DNA of 10,158 bases from JAAURS01 sp031362245 (GTDB taxonomy: Bacteria > Cyanobacteriota > Cyanobacteriia > Thermosynechococcales > Thermosynechococcaceae): NCBI GenBank assembly GCA_031362245.1, contig JANLSD010000011.1:1-10158 (forward strand), written 5' to 3'. A program made the translations under genes and the position numbers. Below are positions 1-6,373 of the stretch, piece after piece; positions within the stretch are counted from its first letter, which is position 1, and each line of letters starts with the position of its first letter. The notes under the pieces are model-generated. The model worked only from the letters and a program-made list of their open reading frames with translations, was not told where the DNA came from and ran no database searches.

Positions 1-345
1 GGGCAGCTTTATAAGAAGGCGTTGGTGAATGTGGGCGCTGCGACGATTGAGGCGTTGGGGATGATTCGGGCAGATCTTTGTCTGTTGGGAGTTTGCAGTC
101 TACACCCAGAGGTGGGAATTAGCGTGCAGAATTTAGATGAAGCCCATGTGAAACGAGCGATGATCTCGCGATCGGCTGAGGTGGTGGGCTTGGCGACTGC
201 GGCGAAGTTAGATACGGCGGCTTCTTATGTGGTAGGCCCCATTCAGGCGCTGACCTATCTGGTCACGGCGTCAACGGTGGCGACTGAGACGCTGACGGAA
301 TATAAGGATCTTGGGTTGACCGTTATCCGTGATGAGGATTTTTAG
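1..345 (+). CDS. DeoR/GlpR-family transcriptional regulator, C-terminal part (5' end outside window)
   Basis: The reading frame is open from the first base, so the gene starts upstream. The first in-window start-like codon, TTG at 22, is internal and probably not used. The 114 visible residues resemble the C-terminal effector domain of DeoR-type repressors: a RADLCLLGV strand, then HPEVGISVQNLDEAHVKRAM, corresponding to the family's G-hx-x-x-G-hT-x-x-x-x-x-E-A-x-x-K-x-x-M region, then a SAEVVGLATAAKL strand/loop. In the family this domain binds a sugar phosphate or similar ligand and releases an N-terminal winged helix from its operator. That DNA-binding half is not visible here, so ligand and target cannot be guessed. 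The gene ends TEYKDLGLTVIRDEDF-stop. A degraded second copy of this end lies at 7229-7337. The family call is fairly sure; the specific role is unknown. Confidence 0.8.
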   Translation, partial: GQLYKKALVNVGAATIEALGMIRADLCLLGVCSLHPEVGISVQNLDEAHVKRAMISRSAEVVGLATAAKLDTAASYVVGPIQALTYLVTASTVATETLTEYKDLGLTVIRDEDF

Positions 346-487
346 ACGCAGTTTAATTGAAGTTTGTCGTTTCTTCTCAATCATTCCGATTTGGCTAAGT
401 ACCAATAACCCCCCACAGCAGCATTGCGCTGCCCTAGTGGTGAAGAATAAGATCTGAGTAACTTTCTAAGACTTACACGAGAACTTC

Positions 488-1936
488 ATGCTTACCAGTA
501 GTCGCCATGTCAAATCAGGTTATGTGACAACAATCGATGAGAAGAAACAATATGAGGGTTTATGGTGGGTCAATGAACAGAGTGATGAAGCAGTGTCGGG
601 CTATCTTCACATTACTCCGAACGGGATATGGCTGTCTCTAAACGGCACTCTGAAGACAACTGAGAGTCTTTACCATAGCCTCATAGATCTTGTCAGTTAT
701 AACTTGATACATGGAATTCAGTCAAATGGACACCGTTTTACGCTTGAGACATGTACTGAGTCTAAAAAACGTTCTCCCCTGGGTTTTGGATACTCCATGC
801 AGACGTTTGCGGTAGGTCGAGTTTATTGTGGTATTCATGCCAACAGTCTAGATGAACTTAAATTCAGTGAGTACCGCATCAATTATACCTATCTTGAAGA
901 CTGGTTCAGAAATATTGGGCTTGGCCTACCTGAGGAAGTAGAGGGTGGTTTTTTTATTGGTTATGAACCAAATATAGCTACAAAGGTCTCTCCGCTTAAG
1001 TTTGAGATTCAAAACCAAGAAGCCACTATCGAGATCACTAGTACCCCTGAATGGAATCTCAATTTTCAAGAATGCAAAATTAGAATCGAGACAATTATGA
1101 CCGTCTTCTGCAAATCACCCATATCATTTGCAGAGGTAAGCAACAAGGTATTGGATCCTTTTCGAGACTTTCTCAACTTGGCAACAGCACATCCAAACTC
1201 AGTGACTAGCTTATCAGCCCAAGTTGAAGATAGACAGATTGTTATTCATAATCAGAGCGTGTATGAGAGGCAAACACGATCTTCTGATTTCTACCAAGGC
1301 TTGATGCTCTTTAGCGCTAAAGATATTGCTGATGATCCAGCTTCTTACATTAATAGGTGGTTTGCCGTTGAACAAGAGATGAAGGATGTTTGCGAACTAT
1401 TCTTTGGAGTTCATTACGATCAAGGAGCCTTCGCGACGAATAAATTCTTGAATGTCATACAAGCTTTAGAAGCTTATAGCCGAGTTCGGCATGGGGAATA
1501 CAAAATTTGCAAAGAAGATCATAAACATCGTTCAAATGCTATCGTAAAATCTGCTCCTGACGAATACAAAGATTGGTTGCGACAAGCATTAAGCTACGCA
1601 AATAATAAGTCTCTAAAAGAGTATCTAATTAATCTTGTAGAAAAGGCTAAGCCTTTGTCCGAGAGACTATTTTCTAATCCTGATGAGTTTTCTAAATGGG
1701 TCGTTGATACTCGAAATTATTTGACTCATAGAGATGCGGAAGGGAAAAAACGAATAGCTAGGGGAGACACTTTAGATTTAATGATTTATAGTCTTTTGTG
1801 GTTGTTCAGAATTCATTTTCTGCTTGAGGCTGGATTTAATTATGACCAATGTAACGAGCTTCTAAAACAGAATAATAATTTCAATTCACTTTGTTCTGAT
1901 CCTGAGCTAGAAATACCTTGGAGAAATGCTGCTTAG
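488..1936 (+). CDS. apeA: ApeA-like HEPN-domain protein (probable abortive-infection RNase)
   Basis: This is a 482-residue protein. The N-terminal two thirds resemble the beta-rich ApeA N-terminal domain, with GYLHITPNGIWLSLNGTL near residues 38-55. The C-terminal third is helical and carries TRNYLTHRD, in which R409 and H414 form the R-x4-H motif of HEPN ribonucleases. ApeA proteins are an antiphage family: the HEPN domain is thought to cut RNA once infection is sensed, stopping growth of the infected cell. The N-terminal domain would be the sensing part (inference). No signal peptide or membrane segment is visible, so it is probably cytoplasmic. It stands alone, with 142 bases upstream and 166 downstream, as single-gene ApeA systems do. 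The ribosome site is weak (GAGAA before the ATG). Codons are noticeably AT-rich compared with the ABC transporter gene downstream, suggesting transfer. The fold and HEPN motif are well supported; antiphage activity is inferred. Confidence 0.8.
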   Translation: MLTSSRHVKSGYVTTIDEKKQYEGLWWVNEQSDEAVSGYLHITPNGIWLSLNGTLKTTESLYHSLIDLVSYNLIHGIQSNGHRFTLETCTESKKRSPLGFGYSMQTFAVGRVYCGIHANSLDELKFSEYRINYTYLEDWFRNIGLGLPEEVEGGFFIGYEPNIATKVSPLKFEIQNQEATIEITSTPEWNLNFQECKIRIETIMTVFCKSPISFAEVSNKVLDPFRDFLNLATAHPNSVTSLSAQVEDRQIVIHNQSVYERQTRSSDFYQGLMLFSAKDIADDPASYINRWFAVEQEMKDVCELFFGVHYDQGAFATNKFLNVIQALEAYSRVRHGEYKICKEDHKHRSNAIVKSAPDEYKDWLRQALSYANNKSLKEYLINLVEKAKPLSERLFSNPDEFSKWVVDTRNYLTHRDAEGKKRIARGDTLDLMIYSLLWLFRIHFLLEAGFNYDQCNELLKQNNNFNSLCSDPELEIPWRNAA

Positions 1937-2102
1937 GAATTTTTTGGATAGTGAGTTAAAACATTTGACTTTAGAGTTGGTAAAGTAAAAGCATAAAATT
2001 AGTTTCTTGAAAATCTTAAATCATTACCCTACTCAATTCGAGCGTTGAAGACATTATGATAAAATCTCTGACAGTGATATTTAGAAAATTTCTATACTTT
2101 GC

Positions 2103-2591
2103 ATGAACACGACAATAGCCACAACTACATTCGTATTACTGGTTCTGGCACCATCAGTATTTGCGGCACCATGCAAAATCATTCAAAGTGTTTATCGTGA
2201 TGCAAATGGCAGAGGGTTTGAGCTGGTTTTTGGTGCTTCAATACCTGGAGTTATTATGTCAAGGGCAACAGCTACCATTAACCATCCGAAGCAAAATCAA
2301 ATTCATAGTTTTAGCGTTACTCAATCTAATGGATATGGATCAATTTTTTTTCTGGGCATTAATGCAACCAATAAGGGGTTAGAGTACGGGGATAGCTTTA
2401 ACATAAACTTTTTTGATCAAAATTTTAAATCTGCTACTCCAGGAGTTTTTGGACGAGAAATACAAGCACCAAAATATGCATTTATTTCAGGCTTGGGCAG
2501 TTATGACCACTACAAAAGAAGGTCTACAGCTTCAATCGACACACCACCTCTCTTAGGTGATTTAATGTGGGTTTTTGAGCGTTGTCAATAA
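2103..2591 (+). CDS. Secreted protein of unknown function
   Basis: I do not recognise this 162-residue protein. It opens with a credible Sec signal peptide: a short polar start, the hydrophobic run FVLLVLAPSVF, and a signal-peptidase-I-like A-x-A site at about residues 20-22 (VFA before APCK). The mature part, about 140 residues, is rich in small, polar and aromatic residues (GYGSIFFLGINATNKG, SFNINFF), which suggests a beta-rich fold. It has only two cysteines, one just after the cleavage site and one at the penultimate position (ERCQ), which could form a disulfide joining the ends. The product is predicted to be periplasmic or exported. No clear Shine-Dalgarno precedes the ATG. The AT-rich composition matches the ApeA-like gene upstream, but the 166-base gap makes one transcript uncertain. 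Repeat R1 begins about 20 bases after the stop codon. The signal peptide is convincing; nothing else about its role is known. Confidence 0.6.
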   Translation: MNTTIATTTFVLLVLAPSVFAAPCKIIQSVYRDANGRGFELVFGASIPGVIMSRATATINHPKQNQIHSFSVTQSNGYGSIFFLGINATNKGLEYGDSFNINFFDQNFKSATPGVFGREIQAPKYAFISGLGSYDHYKRRSTASIDTPPLLGDLMWVFERCQ

Positions 2592-2610
2592 CACTGAAAT
2601 CGCCCTCACC

Positions 2611-2691
2611 GCAATAACAACCTACCTCAACAATAGCGGCATCATCTACCGCAAGGCGATTGCGGACGATCCTTTTTCTAGGAAAGGGTAG
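2611..2691 (+). repeat. Dispersed repeat copy R1
   Basis: First of four copies of a repeat whose core runs CTCAACAATAGCGG, then CATC, CTACCGCAA, GGCGATTGCGG, then ACGATC or GCGATC. Here the core is at 2626-2670. It contains a perfect hairpin, CCGCAA-GGCGA-TTGCGG, and an alternative one, GCGG-9 bases-CCGC, that shares the CCGC arm. The sequence before the core (GCAATAACAACCTAC) aligns with R2 with a 3-base length difference. The tail after the core differs from R2 and R4. On the minus strand the repeat reads into a short open stretch (LEAPDLEDWLKLQP) that looks like the C-terminal end of a lost gene. It separates the secreted-protein gene from the three-gene operon. Confidence 0.75.
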
Positions 2692-2728
2692 AGGCTGAAG
2701 CTTTAACCAATCCTCTAAGTCTGGTGCT

Positions 2729-2757
2729 TCTAGATTAGCAGACACAGTAAATCTAGA
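2729..2757. repeat. Perfect 8-base inverted repeat
   Basis: TCTAGATT (2729-2736) and AATCTAGA (2750-2757) are exact reverse complements separated by 13 bases. It lies between repeat R1 and the operon promoter. There is no T-run after it on either strand, so a terminator is not well supported; a protein-binding site or a relic of a mobile element end is as likely. Confidence 0.4.
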
Positions 2758-2814
2758 CTCAGGACAATGCTAATCGACACCCAAGAGGTCTAAGTCACGC
2801 ACGGCAAAATCTTT

Positions 2815-2844
2815 TTTGCACAAGTGTAAAGTAGAGTGTAAAAT
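2815..2844 (+). promoter_or_regulatory. Candidate promoter with overlapping operator for the three-gene operon
   Basis: A -35-like TTGCAC (2816-2821) and a -10-like TAAAAT (2839-2844) are spaced by exactly 17 bases, 27 bases before the start codon at 2871. Three related 7-mers overlap them: TTTGCAC (2815-2821) and GTGTAAA (2824-2830) form an imperfect dyad with a 2-base centre, and GTGTAAA recurs at 2836-2842, 12 bases further on. A repressor bound here would block RNA polymerase. The helix-turn-helix protein encoded second in the operon is the obvious candidate (inference). The -35 match is weak (3 of 6) and the -10 good (5 of 6). Confidence 0.4.
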
Positions 2845-2870
2845 GGATTTCTTGGGCACCCTAGAGACAT

Positions 2871-3662
2871 ATGAAAACACAGACACCCAAAATGAGTCTT
2901 GCGCCCGTCTTCTATACCCTGGCGCAAGTGCAATTTAACCCAATTGCACAAATGGTGGATTATGTCCCCCGTTTGCAAGAACACCTGCGTCTCAATGGTT
3001 TCCCTGATTTCCGAGCCGAAAATCAAATAGAGGTTACGTTTCGTCGGCTAGACGAACCACAACCCGATGTTCAGCCTCAGCACCATGTGCGATGGAGTTT
3101 TACAAACACTCAGGGCACTGAAGGCTACCTGCTACTCTCAAACACCCTAGTTTTTCACACCACCGCATACACCACCTTTGAAGACTTCTTGCAGAAAGCC
3201 ATTGCCGGATTAAGACTCGTTGATGAGATCGTTAAACTGGCCTACGTCGAACGTATTGGTCTGCGTTACCTTGATGCAGTGGTGCCAACAGAAAACGAAA
3301 CGCTGCAACAGTACTTAAATTCATCTCTGCTTGGCTTATCCTCCACCTTAGATGGCATCTTAAGCCACAGCTTTACAGAGACCGTCATCCTTGTAAAAGA
3401 CGGAACCTTAGTCACCAGAGCCGTAACCACAGATGGTTCCTTAGCACTGTCCCCCGACTTATTCCCCTTACAGCTCAAGCTACAACCCCGCTTTGCAGAA
3501 GTTAGTCATCGCAATGCCGTCTTAGATACAGATTACTTCGTCGCTAAACGAACCGACTTTAATCTCACAGAAATTGAAACGCAACTGTCAGATGCCCATG
3601 ACATCATCGCCAATGCTTTTAAAGTTTCGGTAACTGACCACGCTAGGGAGAAGTGGGCTTAA
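2871..3662 (+). CDS. TIGR04255-like family protein, first gene of a three-gene operon
   Basis: This 263-residue protein resembles the sporadically distributed TIGR04255 family. It has an early SLAPVFYTLAQVQFNPI segment, a central aromatic strand region (HHVRWSFTNTQGTEGYLLLSNTLVFHTTAYTTFEDF) and the characteristic VERIGLRYLDAV at about residues 126-137. The C-terminal part ends in a helix-forming tail after DTDYF and AHDIIANAF. No enzymatic motif, signal peptide or membrane segment is visible, so a cytoplasmic binding or structural role is possible. The family has no settled function that I know of. The start at 2871 follows a weak GAGA site; MSLAPV at 2892 is a possible alternative start. Only 4 bases separate its stop from the next gene, so the two are almost certainly co-transcribed. 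Codon use is less AT-rich than in the ApeA-like gene, suggesting a separate origin. The family call rests on remembered motifs, not a search. Confidence 0.7.
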   Translation: MKTQTPKMSLAPVFYTLAQVQFNPIAQMVDYVPRLQEHLRLNGFPDFRAENQIEVTFRRLDEPQPDVQPQHHVRWSFTNTQGTEGYLLLSNTLVFHTTAYTTFEDFLQKAIAGLRLVDEIVKLAYVERIGLRYLDAVVPTENETLQQYLNSSLLGLSSTLDGILSHSFTETVILVKDGTLVTRAVTTDGSLALSPDLFPLQLKLQPRFAEVSHRNAVLDTDYFVAKRTDFNLTEIETQLSDAHDIIANAFKVSVTDHAREKWA

Positions 3663-3666
3663 GATT

Positions 3667-4290
3667 ATGAACAACATATTAACACCCTATCCTCCAAATA
3701 GTTATAAGCCTAGAAATACCTACGAGCCTCACACAGCAGTCAAAGTAGTGGCTCCTTTTTTGCTACTAGCAGGCACTGGTGGTGTCATAACCGCCCATAG
3801 CACTGAAGTCCTACACCGCTGGATTCACGATCCGCGTATCCACATTGAGCGTCCCACACTCAAAAACGTTGACATGCGCTCCCCTGCGGAACTCGTTGCA
3901 AACATCCGCGATATTTTTGGCATAAATATGTCAGATCTAGCCTCTATCCTTGGCGTTACCCGTCCTACCGTCTATGCTTGGCTAGAAGGTCAAGAGCCTA
4001 AAGCAGAAGCAGTAATACGTATTCAGCAGTTGTCCCACACCGCTGACCAAATCAAACAGGCAAATATTGTCCGTCTAGACAAGCTAGTGCACCGCCCAAT
4101 TCTAAACGGGCGTTCCTTGCTGGATATGCTCAAAGCAGATGAAAACCCTTCAGAAGCCTTAGCCAAACTCAAAGCAATAGCTGACAAAGAAGCCCAAACC
4201 CGCCGTGAGCCAAAAGGCTCAGGCAAAAACCTGCGCTCACTGGATGACGTATTAAGCGAATTTTCTATCGCCACCGATGAACGGAGCTAG
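3667..4290 (+). CDS. XRE-type helix-turn-helix DNA-binding protein, second gene of the operon
   Basis: This is a 207-residue protein with one clear helix-turn-helix at about residues 75-110. DLASILGVTRPTVYAWLEG fits the XRE/Cro pattern: helix 2, the GVT turn, then recognition helix RPTVYAWL. The roughly 70 residues before it are unusual, holding a proline/tyrosine-rich start and a hydrophobic stretch (VVAPFLLLAGTGGVIT, residues 27-42). That stretch could be a buried core or a single membrane segment. The C-terminal 70 residues are charged and probably helical (LLDMLKADENPSEALAKLKAIADKEA), ending in a basic, glycine/serine linker. It probably binds DNA as operon regulator or as the DNA-contacting part of a complex; repeated half-sites over the operon promoter would suit a self-regulator (inference). 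It lies 4 bases after the first gene and 9 bases before the third. An antitoxin-like role is possible but not shown. Confidence 0.75.
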   Translation: MNNILTPYPPNSYKPRNTYEPHTAVKVVAPFLLLAGTGGVITAHSTEVLHRWIHDPRIHIERPTLKNVDMRSPAELVANIRDIFGINMSDLASILGVTRPTVYAWLEGQEPKAEAVIRIQQLSHTADQIKQANIVRLDKLVHRPILNGRSLLDMLKADENPSEALAKLKAIADKEAQTRREPKGSGKNLRSLDDVLSEFSIATDERS

Positions 4291-4299
4291 CAAAAACAA

Positions 4300-5097
4300 A
4301 TGCCGTGGTCTCGAAACACCTTGTGGCGACAGGGTAGCGTACTTCTTCAAAAAGACTTTCACGCCGCAAACCTGAATGACTCATCTGATGCAGAACTGGT
4401 CGTCGCAATCTCTCATGATTGCGATATTGCCAACGACAACCTCGAAGCTGAACCTGCCATAGAGTTCATTTTTGGTCGCATCATCCAGCAACTTGATGGA
4501 AACTACACCCACGGCAAGAATCCACGAATTCTGCATCTCAATTACATCCACAGTGGAACTCCCATCTCCCTTGAGCTGATTGCTTCAAGACGAGCAATTG
4601 TGGACAAAAATGTACTTGAAGCCATCCAACCTGACCAGACCTATGAACTGGTCGATTCTCGCCAAATTCTTCAGAGTTGGCTGGCCGCAAGATACCGTCG
4701 CCATGCCCTTCCAAATAGCCTCGTCGAACGGCTTCGTGAAGTTTCCAAATACATTCAGGAAAAAGGCAAAAAAAATTCTTCGGGAATAGTATCTTTCCGG
4801 CTACGTTATGATCCTGCAGAAGAACTCCCTCCTGAAGAACCTTATGAACTCTGGCTGAGTATTGTATACATCACCGATAAGGCAGAGTATGGCTCAATTG
4901 CCGAGCAAATTGCAAGTGACCTAAAAGCAAAATTCCCAAGTCTGTTGGATAAAACAAAGGCTTCAGGTAGAGTAGATTTACGACGATGCAAAGCAGTCTC
5001 AGAGATGGAATTTACACTTCGAGATATGCGTGATACAGAAGAGTATCATCTCGAACACTTAAGCTATCGTACTGACCCTCCTGGGCCTGTGGTCTAG
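4300..5097 (+). CDS. Unrecognised protein with an S-H-D-C-D motif, third gene of the operon
   Basis: I do not recognise this 265-residue protein with certainty. Its most striking feature is VVAISHDCDIAND (residues 34-46), with His39, Asp40, Cys41 and Asp42 clustered after a hydrophobic strand. This arrangement looks like a metal-binding or catalytic site rather than packing. Other distinctive patches are GNYTHGKNPR (67-76), WLAARYRRHALP (127-138) and an acidic PAEELPPEEPYELW. The N-terminus (LWRQGSVL) and the C-terminus (EEYHLEHLSYRTDPPGPVV) look complete. There is no signal peptide or membrane segment. A GGAG 13 bases before the ATG lies inside the end of the upstream gene, and the gap between the genes is only 9 bases, so translation is probably linked. 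In context it could be the effector of the operon, with the TIGR04255-like protein as partner or sensor and the helix-turn-helix protein as regulator. This is inference only. Confidence 0.75.
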   Translation: MPWSRNTLWRQGSVLLQKDFHAANLNDSSDAELVVAISHDCDIANDNLEAEPAIEFIFGRIIQQLDGNYTHGKNPRILHLNYIHSGTPISLELIASRRAIVDKNVLEAIQPDQTYELVDSRQILQSWLAARYRRHALPNSLVERLREVSKYIQEKGKKNSSGIVSFRLRYDPAEELPPEEPYELWLSIVYITDKAEYGSIAEQIASDLKAKFPSLLDKTKASGRVDLRRCKAVSEMEFTLRDMRDTEEYHLEHLSYRTDPPGPVV

Positions 5098-5159
5098 TAA
5101 ACGTAGGAGACTGGAAAAACGAGATAACGAGACTGAGCGCAATCCCGGCACTCCTTACT

Positions 5160-5280
5160 GCGCAATCATCTCCCTCAACAATAGCGATATCAGCTACCGC
5201 GAGGCGATTACGGGCGATCGCATTTCTGGGGGTGGGGTTGTAGGGGAGATCGGGTTTTCAAGAATGCGCGTTTAGCCAGT
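5160..5280 (+). repeat. Dispersed repeat copy R2 (long form)
   Basis: Second copy of the R1-R4 repeat, core at 5174-5221, containing a HIP1 octamer at 5214. The hairpin CCGCGA/TTACGG is imperfect here. This copy is long: after the core comes GGGGTTGTAGGGGAGATCG, then TTTTCAAGAATGCG and TTTAGCCAGTTCA, a tail shared almost base for base with R4. Read on the minus strand the tail encodes LNWLNAHS-stop, like the end of the DUF4351-like remnant at R4. The copy runs right up to the stop codon of the HNH gene at 5281. Confidence 0.8.
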
Positions 5281-5820
5281 TCAAGAATCGTTCAACCGCG
5301 TCAACAAAGCTTTAATTAAACCCCGTTGGACTTGAAGTAGCTCCTGCTGCTCCAAACTCATACCAGAGAGCTGTCGATTGAGTTCTACCAAAACCGCCAG
5401 CAACTCCTGCGATCGCTCTAACAACCTCGTCGCTTCAAATCGTTCTCTACGACGTAGCCGATAAGCAACAAGCTGCTCACGATTCAACCGCAACCGCCGC
5501 AGCGTAAAATCTCCCGTGACCGTTAACGCCACCAAGCGTCCATTTTCTGCTTCCACAAAATGCTCTAAAAAAAGTGCCTCTCGTGGGTTCCATAAACGGA
5601 GTGCATCATCATTTTGCGGCCAATAGTCTTGCTTATACTGATTGCAATTAACACAAGCGTAAATCAAGTTTTCTAACGTATCTGACCCACCCCTGGATTG
5701 AGGATGAAAATGATCGACCGTCAGTAAACCACCCACATCAATTTCAGAAATACTACAGAACTCACAGGCACACCCAGCCCGTCGTCTTACCTGTTCTCGT
5801 AAGCTAGCAGATAGACTCAT
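5281..5820 (-). CDS. HNH endonuclease
   Basis: This is a 179-residue protein with a complete HNH/zinc-ribbon nuclease core in its first 63 residues. Zinc-binding pairs C19-E-F-C22 and C56-V-N-C59 flank the catalytic region, with VDHFHPQSRGG (Asp36, His37, His39), the metal-site Asn51 in LENLIYAC, and N60 after the last cysteine. The family cuts DNA with a divalent metal. The C-terminal 90 residues are arginine/leucine/glutamine-rich and probably helical or coiled-coil (RLLERSQELLAVLVELNRQL). The start codon overlaps the stop of the upstream gene in an ATGA, so translation is coupled and the two proteins probably work together. The 3' end abuts repeat R2. A one-base shift near 5300 would instead lead into the repeat's FLNWLNAHS-stop, so the last residues may have been altered at the junction. 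It could be a lone homing-type or defence nuclease. Nuclease assignment is firm; role unknown. Confidence 0.85.
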   Translation of the reverse strand: MSLSASLREQVRRRAGCACEFCSISEIDVGGLLTVDHFHPQSRGGSDTLENLIYACVNCNQYKQDYWPQNDDALRLWNPREALFLEHFVEAENGRLVALTVTGDFTLRRLRLNREQLVAYRLRRRERFEATRLLERSQELLAVLVELNRQLSGMSLEQQELLQVQRGLIKALLTRLNDS

Positions 5821-6131
5821 GCGGATCGGGGCATCGCCAACTGTTGATAAAGTCCAGCAATCTCCCGTCGGATTTCCTGATTCTCAGAAGACACCTGCTG
5901 AATCCGCTGCGTCACAACCGTCAACTCACCCAAAGCCACATCAACCTGAGATTGCAAACTAGCTAAATCCGGTCTGGTTGCCGAAACAGGATTCAACCAC
6001 ACCGCCTCCGCCTCATCTCGTGTCCCATACCAAGCCTCTAGTTGGCGCTCTTCCTCAGCCGTCAACACTTCGCCAATCGTTGAGCGATCGTGCAAAACAA
6101 ACCCTAATTCATCGGGAATTTTTTCCATCAT
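5817..6131 (-). CDS. Small coiled-coil protein coupled to the HNH nuclease
   Basis: This 104-residue acidic protein has two parts. The N-terminal half contains PDELGFVLHDRSTIGEVLTAEEERQLEAWY, an ordered helical region with the tryptophan/tyrosine pair AWYGTRDEAEAVWL. The C-terminal half (LASLQSQVDVALGELTVVTQRIQQVSSENQEIRREIAGLYQQL) has a heptad pattern and should form a coiled coil. It starts with two ATGs in a row after a good ribosome site (AAGGTGG about 7 bases upstream). Its stop overlaps the HNH start by 4 bases. I recognise no domain of known function. The likely role is an oligomerising or targeting partner of the HNH protein, whose own C-terminus is also helical; an antitoxin-like control function is possible. 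Both the gene and its pairing with HNH are well supported by the overlap; its function is unknown. Confidence 0.75.
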   Translation of the reverse strand: MMEKIPDELGFVLHDRSTIGEVLTAEEERQLEAWYGTRDEAEAVWLNPVSATRPDLASLQSQVDVALGELTVVTQRIQQVSSENQEIRREIAGLYQQLAMPRSA

Positions 6132-6153
6132 TCCACCTTATTCAGGCATCCAC

Positions 6154-6191
6154 CGTAAATCTATTTTACGACACTAAATGGCTCTCAACAA
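6154..6191 (-). promoter_or_regulatory. Candidate promoter of the coiled-coil/HNH operon, with an inverted repeat
   Basis: On the minus strand a -35-like TTGTTG (complement of 6186-6191) and a -10-like TAAAAT (complement of 6163-6168) are 17 bases apart. This places transcription start roughly 25 bases before the ATG at 6131. The perfect inverted repeat CGTAAA-TCTAT-TTTACG (6154-6170) overlaps the -10 and could bind a repressor. The -35 lies inside repeat R3 (its CAACAA), so insertion of the repeat may have supplied or altered this promoter. The -35 match is weak. Confidence 0.35.
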
Positions 6192-6242
6192 TAGCGGCAG
6201 CAACTACCGCAAAGCGATTGTGGGCGATCATTTTTCAAGAAT
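6183..6242 (+). repeat. Dispersed repeat copy R3 (short form)
   Basis: Third copy of the R1-R4 repeat: CTCAACAATAGCGG at 6183-6196, then CAGCAACTACCGC, AAAGCGATTGTGGGCGATC, followed directly by TTTTTCAAGAATG. The middle part seen in R2 and R4 (GGGGTTGTAG region) is missing, as if deleted internally. Both hairpins are kept: CCGCAA/TTGTGG pairs through one G-T, and GCGG/CCGC is intact. It sits upstream of the coiled-coil/HNH operon and upstream of the BrnT/BrnA pair. Confidence 0.8.
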
Positions 6243-6373
6243 GTGATTGAAGTTCTCAACCTGTGATGAGCCGGAATTAGGGCGATCGCTTTGTAATATG
6301 ACGGTAAATCCATTCAGGCAAATGGCACATGTCCTGATAGGCTTGAGCAAAGACTCTTCTGCAAATTGCGGCC

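Noticed and set aside
417..433. GCAGC-ATTGC-GCTGC hairpin after the DeoR gene
   Set aside because: The stem is only 5 bases with no T-run, 70 bases beyond the stop codon. This is too weak to call a terminator.
2045..2098. Promoter for the secreted-protein gene (TTGAAG, TATGAT, TATACT)
   Set aside because: The candidate -35 and -10 boxes have impossible spacings, or would put the transcription start inside the coding region.
2611..2691. Plus-strand peptide LNNSGIxYRKAIAxD conserved in the repeats
   Set aside because: The frame stays open in several copies, but none has a start codon, a ribosome site or a consistent end. Conservation of a hairpin repeat explains it.
2524..2745. 73-residue minus-strand ORF across repeat R1
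   Set aside because: It overlaps the end of the secreted-protein gene and runs through the repeat. Only its first residues (LEAPDLEDWLK) look protein-like, so I treat it as debris rather than a gene.
2790..3026. 78-residue minus-strand ORF over the operon promoter
   Set aside because: It covers the promoter and the start of the TIGR04255-like gene and shows no domain pattern.
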